Below, piece after piece: positions 16,945 through 27,709 of a stretch of 64,000 nt of DNA (the stretch's first letter is position 1; every line of letters begins with the position of its first letter). The position numbers and the translations under genes are program-made. Source of the stretch: Acidobacteriota bacterium (GTDB taxonomy: Bacteria; Acidobacteriota; Thermoanaerobaculia; UBA5066); NCBI GenBank assembly GCA_029781975.1, contig JAKOVQ010000010.1:1-64000 (forward strand), in the 5' to 3' direction. The notes under the pieces were generated by a model. It was not told where the DNA came from, searched no databases, and saw nothing but the letters and a program-made list of their open reading frames with translations.

Positions 16945-19547
16945 GCGCCCCGTCCCCGGAGAGGACGTTCCGCGGCCTCGAGAAGGCGGTCGAGACGATG
17001 CAGCTCGGCGTCACCGTCACGGACGCCGAGGGGAGGATCGTCTACGTGAACGCGGCGGACGCCGCGCTCCACGGGTGGACCCGCGAGGAGCTCCTGGGCC
17101 GCCACGCCCGGGTCTACGCCCCGCCCGACGCGTGGCGGACCCCGCTCACGGTCGAGGCGGCCCGGGGCGCCACGCGGTGGCGCCGCGAGCGCGTCAACGT
17201 CCGCAAGGACGGCTCCCTCTTCCTCGCCCAGCTCCTCTCCGACGTCGTCTTCGACGCGGACGGGAGCCCGATCGGCGTCGTCACGACGTGCGAGGACGTG
17301 ACCGAGCGGCGCCGCGCCGAGGAGTCGGTCGTGGCCTCCACGCGGCGCCTCGCGGAGGTCGTGGCGGCCCAGCGGGCGCTGGCCGAGTCCGCCGACGACC
17401 CCGCGGGGCTCCTCGACCTCGCCCTCGCGAAGGCGCGCGAGCTGACCGGCGGGGACGGGGCGCTCCTGGAGGTCGTCGAGGGCCCGGACCTCGTCACCCG
17501 GGCCGCGGTCGGGACCGCCTCCCCTCTCCGGGGACGGCGCGTCCCGTTCGCCTCGAGCCTCGCCGCGGCCGCGGTCTCCGCGAGGGGGGTCGTCGCGTCC
17601 GAAGACGCGCGGACCGACCCGCGCGCCGACCGGGCGACCTGCCGCCTCGCCGGCGCCCGGTCCCTCCTGGCGGTCCCGCTCGTCCATCGCGGAGGGCCCG
17701 TGGCCGCCCTGCAGGTCCTCTCCGGGGAGCCGCGCGCGTTCTCCCAGGACGCGATCCAGTGGCTGGAGCTCCTCACCGCGACCCTCGGGGCGGCCGTCGG
17801 GCACGCGCTCGACGACCAGACGGGCTCGGCGCTCCTCGCCGAGCGGACCGAACGGCTTCGCTCCAGCGAGGAGCGCTTCGGCGACGTCTTCCGCTCCTCC
17901 GCGGCGGGCATGGCGCTCCTGTCCCTCGACGGGAAGGTCCTGGAGGTGAACCGGGCCTTCGCCGACATGCTCGGGCTCGAGGCGGAGCCCCTCGCCGGGA
18001 CCCTCCTCCTGGACCTCGTCCACCCCGACGAGAGGAGCGGCGAGGCGTCGGCCCTCTCGAGGCTCTCCGTCGGGACGGCCCGCACCCTCCAGGGCGAGGT
18101 CCGGCTCGCGCACCGGGAAGGGAGGAGCGTCTGGGTCCTCCGCACCCTCACCCGGCTCTCGTCGTCGGCGGCCGAGGCCCCGAGCGTCATCCTGCAGGCG
18201 CAGGACGTCACCGAGCAGAAGCGGGCCCAGGCGTCGCTCCTCCACGACGCCTTCCACGACGGCCTCACCGGCCTCCCCAACCGGGCGCTCTTCCTCGACC
18301 GGCTCCGGACCGTGATGAAGCGCGCACGCCGCCAGAGGCTCCGCTTCGCCGTCCTCTTCATCGACCTCGACCGGTTCAAGCTCGTCAACGACAGCCTGGG
18401 CCACGTGGCCGGCGACCAGCTCCTCGTCGCCGTCGCCCGAAGGCTCTCCGGGGCGATCCGCGGCGAGGACACCGTCGCCCGCCTCGGAGGGGACGAGTTC
18501 ACCGTCCTCATCGACGACGTGGGCGGGGCGGAGGAGGCGCTGGCGACGGCGCGCCGGCTCCTGGAGGTCCTCTCCGCCCCGTTCGACCTCGACGGCCGCG
18601 AGGTCTTCGCGACGGCGAGCGTCGGCGTCGCCCTCGGGGGAGACGGGCCGGCGACCGCGGACGAGCTCCTGCGCGACGCCGACACGGCGCTGTACCAGGC
18701 GAAGGGGGCGGGCAAGGCGTGCGCCGCCCTGTTCGACGACTCCATGCGCGAGCGGGCCTCGGCGCTCCTCCAGCTGGAGACCGGCCTCCGCAGGGCCCTC
18801 GACCGCGGCGAGCTCGAGGTGCACTACCAGCCCATCCTCGACCTCGCCAGCGGCCGCCTCGCCAGCTTCGAGGCGCTCGTGAGGTGGCGCCACCCGTCGC
18901 GCGGGCTCCTCTTCCCCGTCGACTTCCTCTCGGTGGCGGAGGAGACGGGCCTCATCGTCCCGATCGGCGAGTGGGTCCTCGCCGAGTCGTGCCGGAGCCT
19001 CGCGGCGTGGCAGCGCGACTTCCCCCAGGTCCCCCCCCTCGGGATCTGCGTGAACGTCTCGCCGCGCCAGTTCTCCCAGCCCGACCTCGTCGAGAAGGTC
19101 GAGAAGGTGCTCGGCGAGTCGGGCATCGCCGCCGGGACCCTGACGCTCGAGCTGACCGAGGCGACGGTGGTGGCGAACCCGGAGCTGACGTCGATCCTCC
19201 TGCGGCGCCTCCGGGCGCTCGGCGTGAAGGTCTCCATCGACGACTTCGGCACGGGCTACTCGTCCCTCAGCTACCTCCACTGGCTCCCCCTCGACCGGCT
19301 CAAGATCGACCGCTCCTTCGTGTCGAGCGTCACCCTCGACCCCCGGAACCGCGAGATCCTCCGGACCATCGCGAACCTGGCGACGAACCTCGGGATGGAC
19401 GTCGTCGCGGAGGGGGTCGAGACCCCCGAGCAGCTCGCCCAGCTCCGTCAGCTCCCGTGCGAGTTCGGCCAGGGCTTCCTCTTCTCCCGGGCCACCGACG
19501 CCTTCGAGACGACCGCCTACCTCAGGGCCCGCCGGTCCGAGCCCTGA
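16941..19547 (+). CDS. PAS-GAF-PAS-GGDEF-EAL c-di-GMP enzyme
   Basis: An 868-residue cytoplasmic protein without membrane helices. Order: PAS (about 10-130, ending TTCEDVTERRRAEE), GAF (about 150-290), PAS (about 310-430, ending AQDVTEQKRAQ), GGDEF (about 440-600) and EAL (about 610-865). The cyclase site RLGGDEF is intact and an inhibitory I-site RGED lies five residues before it. The phosphodiesterase motifs FEALVRWRHP, SIDDFGTGYSSL and AEGVETPEQ are intact. Both synthesis and breakdown of c-di-GMP are therefore possible, gated by small-molecule or redox sensing in the PAS/GAF part. The start is a TTG, chosen because the first PAS domain begins soon after and GGAGAAGAGAG precedes it; an internal Met21 is a fallback. 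Confidence 0.9.
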   Translation: MSAPSPERTFRGLEKAVETMQLGVTVTDAEGRIVYVNAADAALHGWTREELLGRHARVYAPPDAWRTPLTVEAARGATRWRRERVNVRKDGSLFLAQLLSDVVFDADGSPIGVVTTCEDVTERRRAEESVVASTRRLAEVVAAQRALAESADDPAGLLDLALAKARELTGGDGALLEVVEGPDLVTRAAVGTASPLRGRRVPFASSLAAAAVSARGVVASEDARTDPRADRATCRLAGARSLLAVPLVHRGGPVAALQVLSGEPRAFSQDAIQWLELLTATLGAAVGHALDDQTGSALLAERTERLRSSEERFGDVFRSSAAGMALLSLDGKVLEVNRAFADMLGLEAEPLAGTLLLDLVHPDERSGEASALSRLSVGTARTLQGEVRLAHREGRSVWVLRTLTRLSSSAAEAPSVILQAQDVTEQKRAQASLLHDAFHDGLTGLPNRALFLDRLRTVMKRARRQRLRFAVLFIDLDRFKLVNDSLGHVAGDQLLVAVARRLSGAIRGEDTVARLGGDEFTVLIDDVGGAEEALATARRLLEVLSAPFDLDGREVFATASVGVALGGDGPATADELLRDADTALYQAKGAGKACAALFDDSMRERASALLQLETGLRRALDRGELEVHYQPILDLASGRLASFEALVRWRHPSRGLLFPVDFLSVAEETGLIVPIGEWVLAESCRSLAAWQRDFPQVPPLGICVNVSPRQFSQPDLVEKVEKVLGESGIAAGTLTLELTEATVVANPELTSILLRRLRALGVKVSIDDFGTGYSSLSYLHWLPLDRLKIDRSFVSSVTLDPRNREILRTIANLATNLGMDVVAEGVETPEQLAQLRQLPCEFGQGFLFSRATDAFETTAYLRARRSEP

Positions 19548-19574
19548 ACGGGAGCCGGTCGGAGCGCGGAGGGG

Positions 19575-19603
19575 TTGACGCGGCACATCTCAATGGATAA
19601 CAT
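19575..19603 (+). promoter_or_regulatory. Promoter of the Rrf2 regulator gene
   Basis: TTGACG (19575-19580) and TAACAT (19598-19603) are separated by 17 bases, a good housekeeping-type promoter. Its -10 element is overlapped by the palindrome at 19593-19610. Confidence 0.7.
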
Positions 19604-19610
19604 CATCCAT
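19593..19610. promoter_or_regulatory. Palindromic operator, likely for the Rrf2 regulator
   Basis: ATGGAT-AACATC-ATCCAT is a perfect 6-bp inverted repeat with a 6-base spacer that covers the -10 element, 8 bases before the Rrf2 ATG. Position and dyad spacing fit binding of an Rrf2 dimer and autorepression. The surroundings are clearly more A+T-rich than the region. Confidence 0.6.
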
Positions 19611-19617
19611 AGAGAAA

Positions 19618-20019
19618 ATGTGGTCGCAGACCTCCAGCTACGCCCTCCGGACCCTCGGCTACCTCGCGACGCACCGCGATCGGTGGATCCTCGGCAAGGA
19701 GATCGCCGAGCAGACCGGGATCCCCGCGAACTACCTCTCGAAGGTCCTGAGCCAGCTCCGGAAGAAGGGGCTGGTAAGGAGCCTCAAGGGGTGGGGGGGC
19801 GGGTTCCAGCTCCGGGAGGACGCCCTCTCGTCGCCGATCCTGGGCGTCCTCGAGCTCTTCGACGGGGCCCGGGACGCGGAGGCGTGCCCCTTCGGCCTGC
19901 CCCGCTGCGACGCCGGGAACCCCTGCCCCCTCCATGCGCGCTGGGAGCGGATCCGGGGGGAGATCGACTCGATGCTCACCACCGTCACCGTCGGCCAGCT
20001 CCGGAAGGGGCCGGCGTGA
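19618..20019 (+). CDS. Rrf2-family iron-sulfur transcription regulator
   Basis: A 133-residue winged-helix regulator of the Rrf2 family. The DNA-binding domain is residues about 1-65, with ILGKEIAEQTGIPANYLSKV as the helix-turn-helix and wing GWGGGFQL. Three cysteines, Cys90, Cys97 and Cys103 (spacing CX6CX5C, ending CPLHARW), match the cluster-binding loop of IscR and NsrR. It therefore probably senses NO, oxygen or iron-sulfur status through a bound cluster. The palindrome over its own promoter suggests autoregulation. The hemerythrin gene 55 bases downstream is the likely target and points to NO or oxygen rather than general iron-sulfur assembly, since no isc/suf gene is present. Confidence 0.92.
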   Translation: MWSQTSSYALRTLGYLATHRDRWILGKEIAEQTGIPANYLSKVLSQLRKKGLVRSLKGWGGGFQLREDALSSPILGVLELFDGARDAEACPFGLPRCDAGNPCPLHARWERIRGEIDSMLTTVTVGQLRKGPA

Positions 20020-20074
20020 ACCCGTTCCCCCGCCTCTCGACCGGGACCCTCCCTTCCTGAAAGGACGACCGACC

Positions 20075-20680
20075 ATGCACCCTGCCATCCGCATCCTGAT
20101 GGACGAGCACCGCGAGATCGAGAAGGTGCTCGGCGCTCTGGAGACCTGGGTTTCGGCGGCCACCCCGGGGTCGGGGCTCGACCGCGCCCCGGCGGCCCGC
20201 TTCGCCCGCTTCTTCCGGCAGTTCGCCGACGCCGCGCACCACGGGAAGGAGGAGGACATCCTCTTCGCGGCGCTCCTCGAGCGCGGCTTCTCGGCGCAGA
20301 ACGGCCCCGTGGCGGTGATGCTCTACGAGCACACCCTCGGGCGCGAGCACGTCGGGGCGCTCCGCGCCTTCGGCTCGGGCGAGGGCGCGCCGTCCGCCGC
20401 GGAGAGCGACGGGCTCGTCGCGCACGCCGCGAGCTACGTCCCGCTCCTCTCCGCCCACATCCAGAAGGAGGACAACATCCTCTATCCGATGGCCCTCCGC
20501 GTCCTCGCCGAGCCGGAGCTCGACGCGCTGGCGGCGCGCTACGAGGCCTTCGAGAAGCAGGCCTTCGCCGACGGGAGCCGCGACGAGCTCCTCCGGCTCG
20601 CGGGCGACCTCGCGACCGCCTTCCCCCCCGACCCGGCCCGGATGGCCGCCGCCGTGGGGGCCGGTCACTGCCGGGGCTGA
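20075..20680 (+). CDS. Hemerythrin HHE-domain protein
   Basis: A 201-residue four-helix-bundle protein expected to bind a di-iron centre. Candidate ligands are His12 (MDEHREI), His55/His56 with Glu60 (AAHHGKEEDILF), His86 and His92 (LYEHTLGREHV) and the HIQKEDNILYP segment near residue 130. Related proteins (for example the YtfE/RIC group) act in NO protection and iron-sulfur repair, or as oxygen carriers and sensors. It follows the Rrf2 gene, which fits co-regulation by NO or oxygen. AAGGACGACCG precedes the ATG. Confidence 0.9.
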   Translation: MHPAIRILMDEHREIEKVLGALETWVSAATPGSGLDRAPAARFARFFRQFADAAHHGKEEDILFAALLERGFSAQNGPVAVMLYEHTLGREHVGALRAFGSGEGAPSAAESDGLVAHAASYVPLLSAHIQKEDNILYPMALRVLAEPELDALAARYEAFEKQAFADGSRDELLRLAGDLATAFPPDPARMAAAVGAGHCRG

Positions 20681-20791
20681 GCGGGGGCCTCACCCGACGA
20701 CGGCTCGAGGGACGGGCTGACGAAGCGGAGCCGCCCGACGGCTCGTCCGGCGACGCGACGGGCGCCGCGGAGACGGTCCCCCCCGACAGGG

Positions 20792-20806
20792 CCGGGCCCC
20801 GCCCGG
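20792..20806. terminator. GC hairpin after the hemerythrin gene
   Basis: CCGGGC/GCCCGG with a CCC loop inside a longer G/C-rich palindromic stretch, between the hemerythrin and isocitrate lyase genes. No T run follows, so this is a weak call. The A+T-rich bases 20850-20868 (AAAATTAAGATAGAG) just before isocitrate lyase probably hold its promoter. Confidence 0.3.
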
Positions 20807-20871
20807 GGAGCGGGCCGGGCGCCCTCCTCCTCCGCGTGCTGCAACGCGAAAATTAAGATAGAGTCTCTTCG

Positions 20872-22185
<1,314 letters not shown>

Positions 22186-22209
22186 GCCGCCCGCCCCTCG
22201 CGCCCGGCC

Positions 22210-22239
22210 GGGCCCCTTCCGCCTCCGCGGGAGGGGCCC
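22210..22239 (+). terminator. Hairpin terminator after isocitrate lyase
   Basis: GGGCCCCTTCCG and CGGGAGGGGCCC form a 12-bp stem with one G-T pair and a 6-base loop, 24 bases after the aceA stop, followed by a pyrimidine-rich tail (TCTCGCTTTCC). Confidence 0.6.
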
Positions 22240-22394
22240 TCTCGCTTTCCGGGCGCCCCCGGGCCGGAGGGTGGGATCTCCGCCCGCGGTGGCCTATCAT
22301 GACCGGTCGGCCCTGGTCGACGGGGAGGCCCCGGCGCGCGCCCCTTCGCGCGCCGCACCCGGCCCGGTGACGGGCTCCCCGGAAGGAGGAGGCG

Positions 22395-23333
22395 ATGAGC
22401 GGCTCGCTCTACTGGCTCCAGGCCGGAGGGTGCGGAGGCGACACCTGGTCCGCCGTGGGCGCCGACTCTCCCGACCTCGTCGAGGCGCTCCGCCTCGGAG
22501 GCATCGAGGTCCTCTGGCACCCCTCCCTCTCGCGGCAGACCCCGGCCGAGCACCGCCGGCTCGTCGCCGAGCTCTCGGCCGGGGAGCGCCCTCTCGACGT
22601 CTTCTGCGTCGAGGGGGCCGTCGTGCGCGGCCCCGGCGGCACCGGGATGTTCGACACGGTCGAGGGCCGGCCGAAGAAGGCCCTCGTCGAGGCGCTGGCG
22701 CGCCGGGCCCGGTTCGTCGTGGCGGTCGGGACCTGCGCCTCCTTCGGCGGCCTCGGCGGGGACGCGGAGGTGGAGGCGACGGGCCTGCAGTTCACGCGGG
22801 AGGTGCGCGGCGGCTTCCTCGGGGCCGACTTCACGTCCGGTGCCGGCCTCCCGGTCGTCAACCTCCCGGGCTGCCCCTGCCACCCCGAGGTCCTCGTCGG
22901 CACGCTGACCGCGCTCCTCGCCGGCGCGCCGCCGCCGCTGACCGAGCGGGGGACGCCGGCCGAGTGGTACGAGACGCTGGTCCACCAGGGCTGCAGCCGG
23001 AACGAGTACCACGAGTACCGGGTCGAGGAGAGCGACTTCGGCGGGAACGGCTGCCTCTACTTCCACATGGGCTGCCGCGGGCCGATGACGTGGGGGCCCT
23101 GCAACAAGCTCCTCTGGAACCGGCGGAGCAGCAAGACGAGGGCGGGCGTCCCCTGCTTCGGCTGCACCGAGCCCGACTTCCCACGCCCCCACCCCTTCTT
23201 CAGGACGCGGAACATCGCCGGGATCCCGATCGAGCTCCCCGAGGGGGTCGACCGGGCCCACTTCCTCGCCTACAAGGGGATGGCCGCGGCGGCCGCCCCC
23301 GTCCGCCTGAAGCGGCGCGAGAACAGGGTCTGA
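22395..23333 (+). CDS. [NiFe]-hydrogenase small subunit with Asp in the proximal-cluster motif
   Basis: A 312-residue electron-transfer subunit of a [NiFe]-hydrogenase. It lacks a Tat signal peptide, so the enzyme should stay cytoplasmic or be membrane-attached from inside. The usual N-terminal CXXC is Cys13-Gly-Gly-Asp16, so the proximal [4Fe-4S] cluster would be held by Cys13, Asp16, Cys114 and Cys160 or Cys162. The distal cluster ligands are His197, Cys200, Cys220 and Cys227; the medial set is Cys236, Cys254 and Cys257. A 3Cys-1Asp proximal cluster is known from the oxygen-insensitive actinobacterial-type (group 1h) enzyme of Ralstonia eutropha. Assignment to group 1h is therefore favoured, with sensory group 2 as the alternative. 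It is followed 13 bases later by the large subunit. Confidence 0.9.
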   Translation: MSGSLYWLQAGGCGGDTWSAVGADSPDLVEALRLGGIEVLWHPSLSRQTPAEHRRLVAELSAGERPLDVFCVEGAVVRGPGGTGMFDTVEGRPKKALVEALARRARFVVAVGTCASFGGLGGDAEVEATGLQFTREVRGGFLGADFTSGAGLPVVNLPGCPCHPEVLVGTLTALLAGAPPPLTERGTPAEWYETLVHQGCSRNEYHEYRVEESDFGGNGCLYFHMGCRGPMTWGPCNKLLWNRRSSKTRAGVPCFGCTEPDFPRPHPFFRTRNIAGIPIELPEGVDRAHFLAYKGMAAAAAPVRLKRRENRV

Positions 23334-23346
23334 GGGAGAAGGGGCG

Positions 23347-24855
23347 ATGACGAGCCGGATCACCATCGACGTCCCGCTGAACCGGGTGGAGGGGGACCTG
23401 GAGGTCTCCGCCGAGGTGGAGGACGGCGTCGTCGCCGACGCCCGCGTCTCGGCGACCCTCTACCGCGGCCTGGAGAGGATCCTCGTGGGGCGCGGGGCCC
23501 TCGACGGCCTCGTGATCACGCCGCGCGTCTGTGGGATCTGCAGCTCCAGCCACCTCGCCGCGGCGGCCGCGGCCCTCGACCGGATCGCGGGCGTCGGGCC
23601 GCCGCCGAACGCGGTGAGGGTGAGGAACACGATCCTCGCGGCCGAGCACGCCCAGAGCGACATCCGCCAGTCGTTCGTCACCTTCGCCGCCGACTTCGCG
23701 AACCCGGCGCACGCGCTCTCCCCGCTCTTCGCCGAGGCGGTCCGCCGCTTCGAGCCGTTCCGCGGCGAGACCGTCATCGAGGTCCTCCGGCAGACGAAGA
23801 GGCTCCTCGAGGTGGTCGCCCTCCTGGCGGGACAGTGGCCCCACTCCTCCTCGATGGTCCCCGGAGGGGTCGTCTGGGCGCCCGGGCTGGCCGAGCTGAC
23901 GCAGGCCCGGCTCCTCGCCCTGGGGGTGCGGGACTGGTACGAGCGCAGGATCCTCGGCTGCCGCTCCGACCGGTGGGCGGCGGTCACGACGGAGGCGGAG
24001 CTCGACTCCTGGCTCGACGAGTCCCCGCTCCACCGCGACTCCGACCTCGGCCTCCTCGTCCGGCTCTGCCGGGACGCGGGCCTCGACCGGATGGGCCGCG
24101 GCCCGGGCGGGTTCCTCTCCTACGGGTCCCTGGCGGGCGCGGGAGAGGGAGCGGAGGTCCCCGCGGGCGCCTTCCTCGACGGCGCCCGGAGCTCCTTCGA
24201 CGAAGCGCGGATCGCCGAGCACGTCTCGCACTCCTGGTACGCCGAGGCCGCTCCCCGGCACCCCGCCGAGGGCGAGACCCGCCCGTACGCCACGGGTCTC
24301 GAGGGCGGCAAGTACTCGTGGGCGAAGGCCCCGCGCTACGACGGGCGGGTCGTGGAGACCGGCCCGCTCGCGGAGGCGCTCGTGGCGGGGCACCCGCTCG
24401 TCTCCGACCTCGTCGCCCGGCACGGACCCACCGCGTTCGCGAGGCAGCTGGCCCGGGCGATCCGCCCCGCCCGGACCCTCCCGGCGATCGAGCGGTGGCT
24501 CGCGGGCGCCGACCCCGAGGGGAGCTTCTACACCTCCCCGCCCGGGGTCCTCGACGGCAGCGGCGTCGGGCTCACGGGGGCCGCCCGCGGCGCGCTGGGC
24601 CACTGGGTGACGATCCGCGACGGCGTCATCGAGCGCTACCAGATCATCACCCCCACCGCGTGGAACGCCTCGCCCCGGGACGACGCGGGGCGCCGCGGTC
24701 CGATCGAGGAGGCGCTCGTCGGGACCCCGGTGGCCGACCCCGAGAACCCCGTGGAGCTCGGGCACGTCGTCCGCTCGTTCGACGCGTGCCTCGTCTGCAC
24801 CGTCCACACGGTCCGGCGCGGGCGCCGCGTCGGCCGCATCCGCATCGGCGCCTGA
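23347..24855 (+). CDS. [NiFe]-hydrogenase large subunit
   Basis: A 502-residue catalytic subunit. The nickel-iron site ligands are Cys62 and Cys65 in the L1 motif [10 protein letters not shown], and Cys481 and Cys484 in the L2 motif [12 protein letters not shown]2 has Ala where most enzymes have Pro (DPCxxC). His487 is the last residue of the mature protein; the 15 residues after it are the tail normally removed by the maturation protease encoded next door. Retention of this tail shows a catalytic-type enzyme needing processing. With the small subunit it should oxidise H2, possibly at trace levels if it is group 1h. No hyp accessory genes are in the window. Confidence 0.95.
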   Translation: MTSRITIDVPLNRVEGDLEVSAEVEDGVVADARVSATLYRGLERILVGRGALDGLVITPRVCGICSSSHLAAAAAALDRIAGVGPPPNAVRVRNTILAAEHAQSDIRQSFVTFAADFANPAHALSPLFAEAVRRFEPFRGETVIEVLRQTKRLLEVVALLAGQWPHSSSMVPGGVVWAPGLAELTQARLLALGVRDWYERRILGCRSDRWAAVTTEAELDSWLDESPLHRDSDLGLLVRLCRDAGLDRMGRGPGGFLSYGSLAGAGEGAEVPAGAFLDGARSSFDEARIAEHVSHSWYAEAAPRHPAEGETRPYATGLEGGKYSWAKAPRYDGRVVETGPLAEALVAGHPLVSDLVARHGPTAFARQLARAIRPARTLPAIERWLAGADPEGSFYTSPPGVLDGSGVGLTGAARGALGHWVTIRDGVIERYQIITPTAWNASPRDDAGRRGPIEEALVGTPVADPENPVELGHVVRSFDACLVCTVHTVRRGRRVGRIRIGA

Positions 24856-24857
24856 CC

Positions 24858-25298
24858 GTGCGGCGGATCGTCTGCATCGGCAACCGCTGGGTCCCGTCGG
24901 ACGGGGCCGGCCCGGCCGTCCACGACCTCCTGTCGCATCGCCCCCTCCCCGACGGGGTCGAGCTGGTCGACGGCGGCGTCGGGGGGCTCGCGCTCCTCCC
25001 CCTCCTGGACGGGGCCGACCGGGTCGTCTTCGTCGACGCCGTCTCCGGCTTCGCTCCGCCGGGCGAGGCGCTCCTCCTCCCGGCCGGAGAGGTCGCCGCG
25101 GCCGCGGTGCCGGACGACCACGGCGGCGGCCTCCCCTACCTCCTCCGCGTCCTCCCCGAGGTCTCCGAAGGCCCCGTCCCCGCGATCGCGGTCGTCGGGG
25201 TCGAGGCGGGATGGAGCGCCGACACCCTCGACCGGGCCGCCTCGCTCGCCCTCTGGGCGGCCCTGGACGCCACCCCCGGCTCGGGAGGCCCGGCGTGA
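24858..25298 (+). CDS. Hydrogenase maturation protease
   Basis: A 146-residue HycI/HupD-family endopeptidase that trims the large-subunit C terminus after nickel insertion. It shows the N-terminal [11 protein letters not shown], equivalent to the GNxxxxDDGxG nickel-sensing Asp motif, and [12 protein letters not shown] for the second metal-side Asp. It begins with GTG 2 bases after the large-subunit stop, and its own TGA overlaps the start of the histidine kinase (GTGA at 25295). This ties hydrogenase maturation and the signalling genes into one transcript. Confidence 0.9.
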   Translation: MRRIVCIGNRWVPSDGAGPAVHDLLSHRPLPDGVELVDGGVGGLALLPLLDGADRVVFVDAVSGFAPPGEALLLPAGEVAAAAVPDDHGGGLPYLLRVLPEVSEGPVPAIAVVGVEAGWSADTLDRAASLALWAALDATPGSGGPA

Positions 25299-27709
25299 CG
25301 GCCCCCCTCCCCGCCCGCTCCCGCCGCGACGAGCTCCGACGCATGGAGGAGGAGAACCGCCTCCTCTCCTCGGAGGTCGGGGTCGCACGGCAGGCCTCGC
25401 AGATCACCGCGGAGCTCGTCGTCGAGCAGTTCGTCAAGCTCGAGGAGATCCTGAAGAAGCTCGAGGAGGCGGCCGAGGAGGAGCGCAAGCTCCGCGTGGC
25501 CCTGGCGGAGAAGCTGGCCGAGGCCGCGCGCCGCGAGCGCGAGCTGGCCGAGGCGCGCGAGGCGGCGGAAGCCGCCAACCGCGCCAAGAGCGCGTTCCTC
25601 GCCATGATGAGCCACGAGATCCGGACGCCGATGAACGCGATCATCGGGATGACCGGGCTCCTCCTCGACACGCCCCTTTCGACCCAGCAGCGGGAGTTCG
25701 TCAGCATCGTCAGGCAGAGCGGCGACGCGCTCCTCCACGTCATCAACGACATCCTCGACTTCTCGAAGATCGAGGCGGGGAAGCTGGAGCTCGAGAAGCA
25801 CCGCTTCGACCTCCGCTCGTGCGTCGAGGGGGTCGTCGAGCTGATGGCGGCGAGGGCCCACGAGAAGGGGCTCGACATCGCGTGCGTCCTGGAGGCGCAC
25901 ACCCCGAACGCCCTCGTCGGCGACTCGGCGCGGCTCCGCCAGGTCCTCCTCAACTTCGTCGGCAACGCCGTGAAGTTCACCGAGAAGGGCGAGGTGGTCG
26001 TCACGGTGGGCGCGCGGCAGCTGGAGGGAGACGGGGCCGACGCCCTCCACGAGGTCCACTTCGCCGTCCGCGACACGGGCATCGGGATCCCGAAGGACCG
26101 GATGGACCATCTCTTCCAGTCCTTCAGCCAGCTCGACGCCTCGACCGCCCGGCGCTACGGCGGCACCGGCCTCGGGCTGACGATCAGCAAGCGGCTCGTC
26201 GAGATGATGGGCGGGCGCGTGTGGGTCGAGAGCGAGCCCGGCACGGGGTCCACCTTCCACTTCACCCTGCAGGCGCGGGCGGCCGAGAGCGCACGCCCCG
26301 TCTTCCTCAGCGGCCCCGTCCCGGAGCTCGCGGGCAAGAGGGTCCTCGTCGTCGACGACAACCAGACCAACCGGCAGATCCTGACGCTCCAGACCCGTTC
26401 CTGGGGGATGGAGCCCGTGGCGGTCGCCTCGGGCGCCGAGGCGCTCGAGCTCCTCAGGCGCGGCGAGGAGTTCGCGGTCGGCATCCTCGACATGCACATG
26501 CCGGAGATGGACGGCCTCGACCTGGCCGAGGCGATCCGCCGGTTCCACGACGCGAAGGCGCTCCCGCTCGCCATGCTCACCTCGCTCGGCTTCCGCGAGG
26601 CCGACCCGAGGATGGAGGAGTTCGCCGCGTTCCTGACGAAGCCGGTCAAGGCCTCGCAGCTCTACAACACTCTCGCCGAGATGTTCGCGGGAGTCGTCGC
26701 GACGCCGGCTCCGGCAGGCGCGGACGGGACGGACGGCGAGGCCCCCCTGCCGGGCGAGCGGCTCCCGATGCGAATCCTCCTCGTGGAGGACAACTCGACG
26801 AACCAGAGGCTCGCGCTCCTCCTCCTCGAGCGGTTCGGCTACCGCGCGGACGTGGCCGGCAACGGGCTGGAGGCGCTCCAGGCGGTCTCCCGCCAGCCCT
26901 ACGACCTCGTCCTGATGGACGTCCAGATGCCGGAGATGGACGGGCTGGAGGCGACCCGGCGGATCCGGGCCGACGCCTCCCTGCGCGCGCAGCCGCGGAT
27001 CGTCGCCATGACGGCGAACGCCCTCGAGGGGGACCGGGAGCTCTGCCTGCGCGCGGGGATGGACGACTACGTCAGCAAGCCGATTCGTCCGGAGGAGCTC
27101 GTCGCGGCGCTCGTGAGGAACGCTCCGCCGCGCGCCTCCGCCGGAGGGAGCGGAGACCGGGCCGCGGCAGCAGCCACGGACGCTCCGGCCCCTCCGCCCC
27201 CCGCCTCCCCGGCAACCTTCGCGGCCGGGGCCGGGGAGCCTCCGCCGGCCGAGCCGCCGCGGCCGAGACCGCTGGCCGCCGTTCCCGAGAAGGCTCTCCC
27301 GCCTCCGCCCGAGCCGGCGCGAGAGACGCTCTCGGCGGCCCCTCCCGAAGAGGTCTCTCCCCTCGACCCCGCGGCGCTCCCGCGGCTGCGGGCCATGCTG
27401 GGGAAACGGGCCGACACCATGCTCCCCGGCCTCGTCGCCGACTTCGCGCGCGACGCCGTCCGGCTCTCCGCCCAGGCACGCGACGCCCTGGCGGCCGGCG
27501 ACGCCGAGACGGTGCGGCGCGCGGCGCACACCCTGAAGTCGACCGCGGCGACCTTCGGCGCGACGGTCCTGGCGGCCCGCTGCCGGGAGCTCGAGGACCG
27601 GGCGCGCGACGGCGCGATCGAGGGAGCCGCGGAGCTCGTCGACCGGATCCAGCTGGAGAGCGCCCGGGCCTGCCGGGCCCTCGCGGCCCCCGGGGAGGGA
27701 CGGACGTGA
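25295..27709 (+). CDS. Hybrid histidine kinase with two receiver domains and Hpt
   Basis: An 804-residue soluble hybrid kinase. Residues 1-95 form a long charged coiled coil rather than a PAS or membrane sensor, so the signal must come from a partner protein. HisKA has His107 in [13 protein letters not shown]; the ATPase domain runs to about residue 335, with [11 protein letters not shown] and [16 protein letters not shown]. Receiver 1 (about 345-465) has Asp in [12 protein letters not shown], receiver 2 (about 490-610) in [13 protein letters not shown] Pro/Ala-rich linker leads to an Hpt domain with His in [15 protein letters not shown]. The full phosphorelay can therefore pass phosphate to the receiver of the next protein. 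Both ends overlap neighbours by GTGA. Confidence 0.93.
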   Translation: MTAPLPARSRRDELRRMEEENRLLSSEVGVARQASQITAELVVEQFVKLEEILKKLEEAAEEERKLRVALAEKLAEAARRERELAEAREAAEAANRAKSAFLAMMSHEIRTPMNAIIGMTGLLLDTPLSTQQREFVSIVRQSGDALLHVINDILDFSKIEAGKLELEKHRFDLRSCVEGVVELMAARAHEKGLDIACVLEAHTPNALVGDSARLRQVLLNFVGNAVKFTEKGEVVVTVGARQLEGDGADALHEVHFAVRDTGIGIPKDRMDHLFQSFSQLDASTARRYGGTGLGLTISKRLVEMMGGRVWVESEPGTGSTFHFTLQARAAESARPVFLSGPVPELAGKRVLVVDDNQTNRQILTLQTRSWGMEPVAVASGAEALELLRRGEEFAVGILDMHMPEMDGLDLAEAIRRFHDAKALPLAMLTSLGFREADPRMEEFAAFLTKPVKASQLYNTLAEMFAGVVATPAPAGADGTDGEAPLPGERLPMRILLVEDNSTNQRLALLLLERFGYRADVAGNGLEALQAVSRQPYDLVLMDVQMPEMDGLEATRRIRADASLRAQPRIVAMTANALEGDRELCLRAGMDDYVSKPIRPEELVAALVRNAPPRASAGGSGDRAAAAATDAPAPPPPASPATFAAGAGEPPPAEPPRPRPLAAVPEKALPPPPEPARETLSAAPPEEVSPLDPAALPRLRAMLGKRADTMLPGLVADFARDAVRLSAQARDALAAGDAETVRRAAHTLKSTAATFGATVLAARCRELEDRARDGAIEGAAELVDRIQLESARACRALAAPGEGRT

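Noticed and set aside
22395-24855. HoxBC-type sensory hydrogenase (group 2b)
   Set aside because: The large subunit keeps a cleavable C-terminal tail with its own protease gene, and the small subunit has CGGD instead of CGGC; a sensory role is not excluded, but this subtype does not fit.
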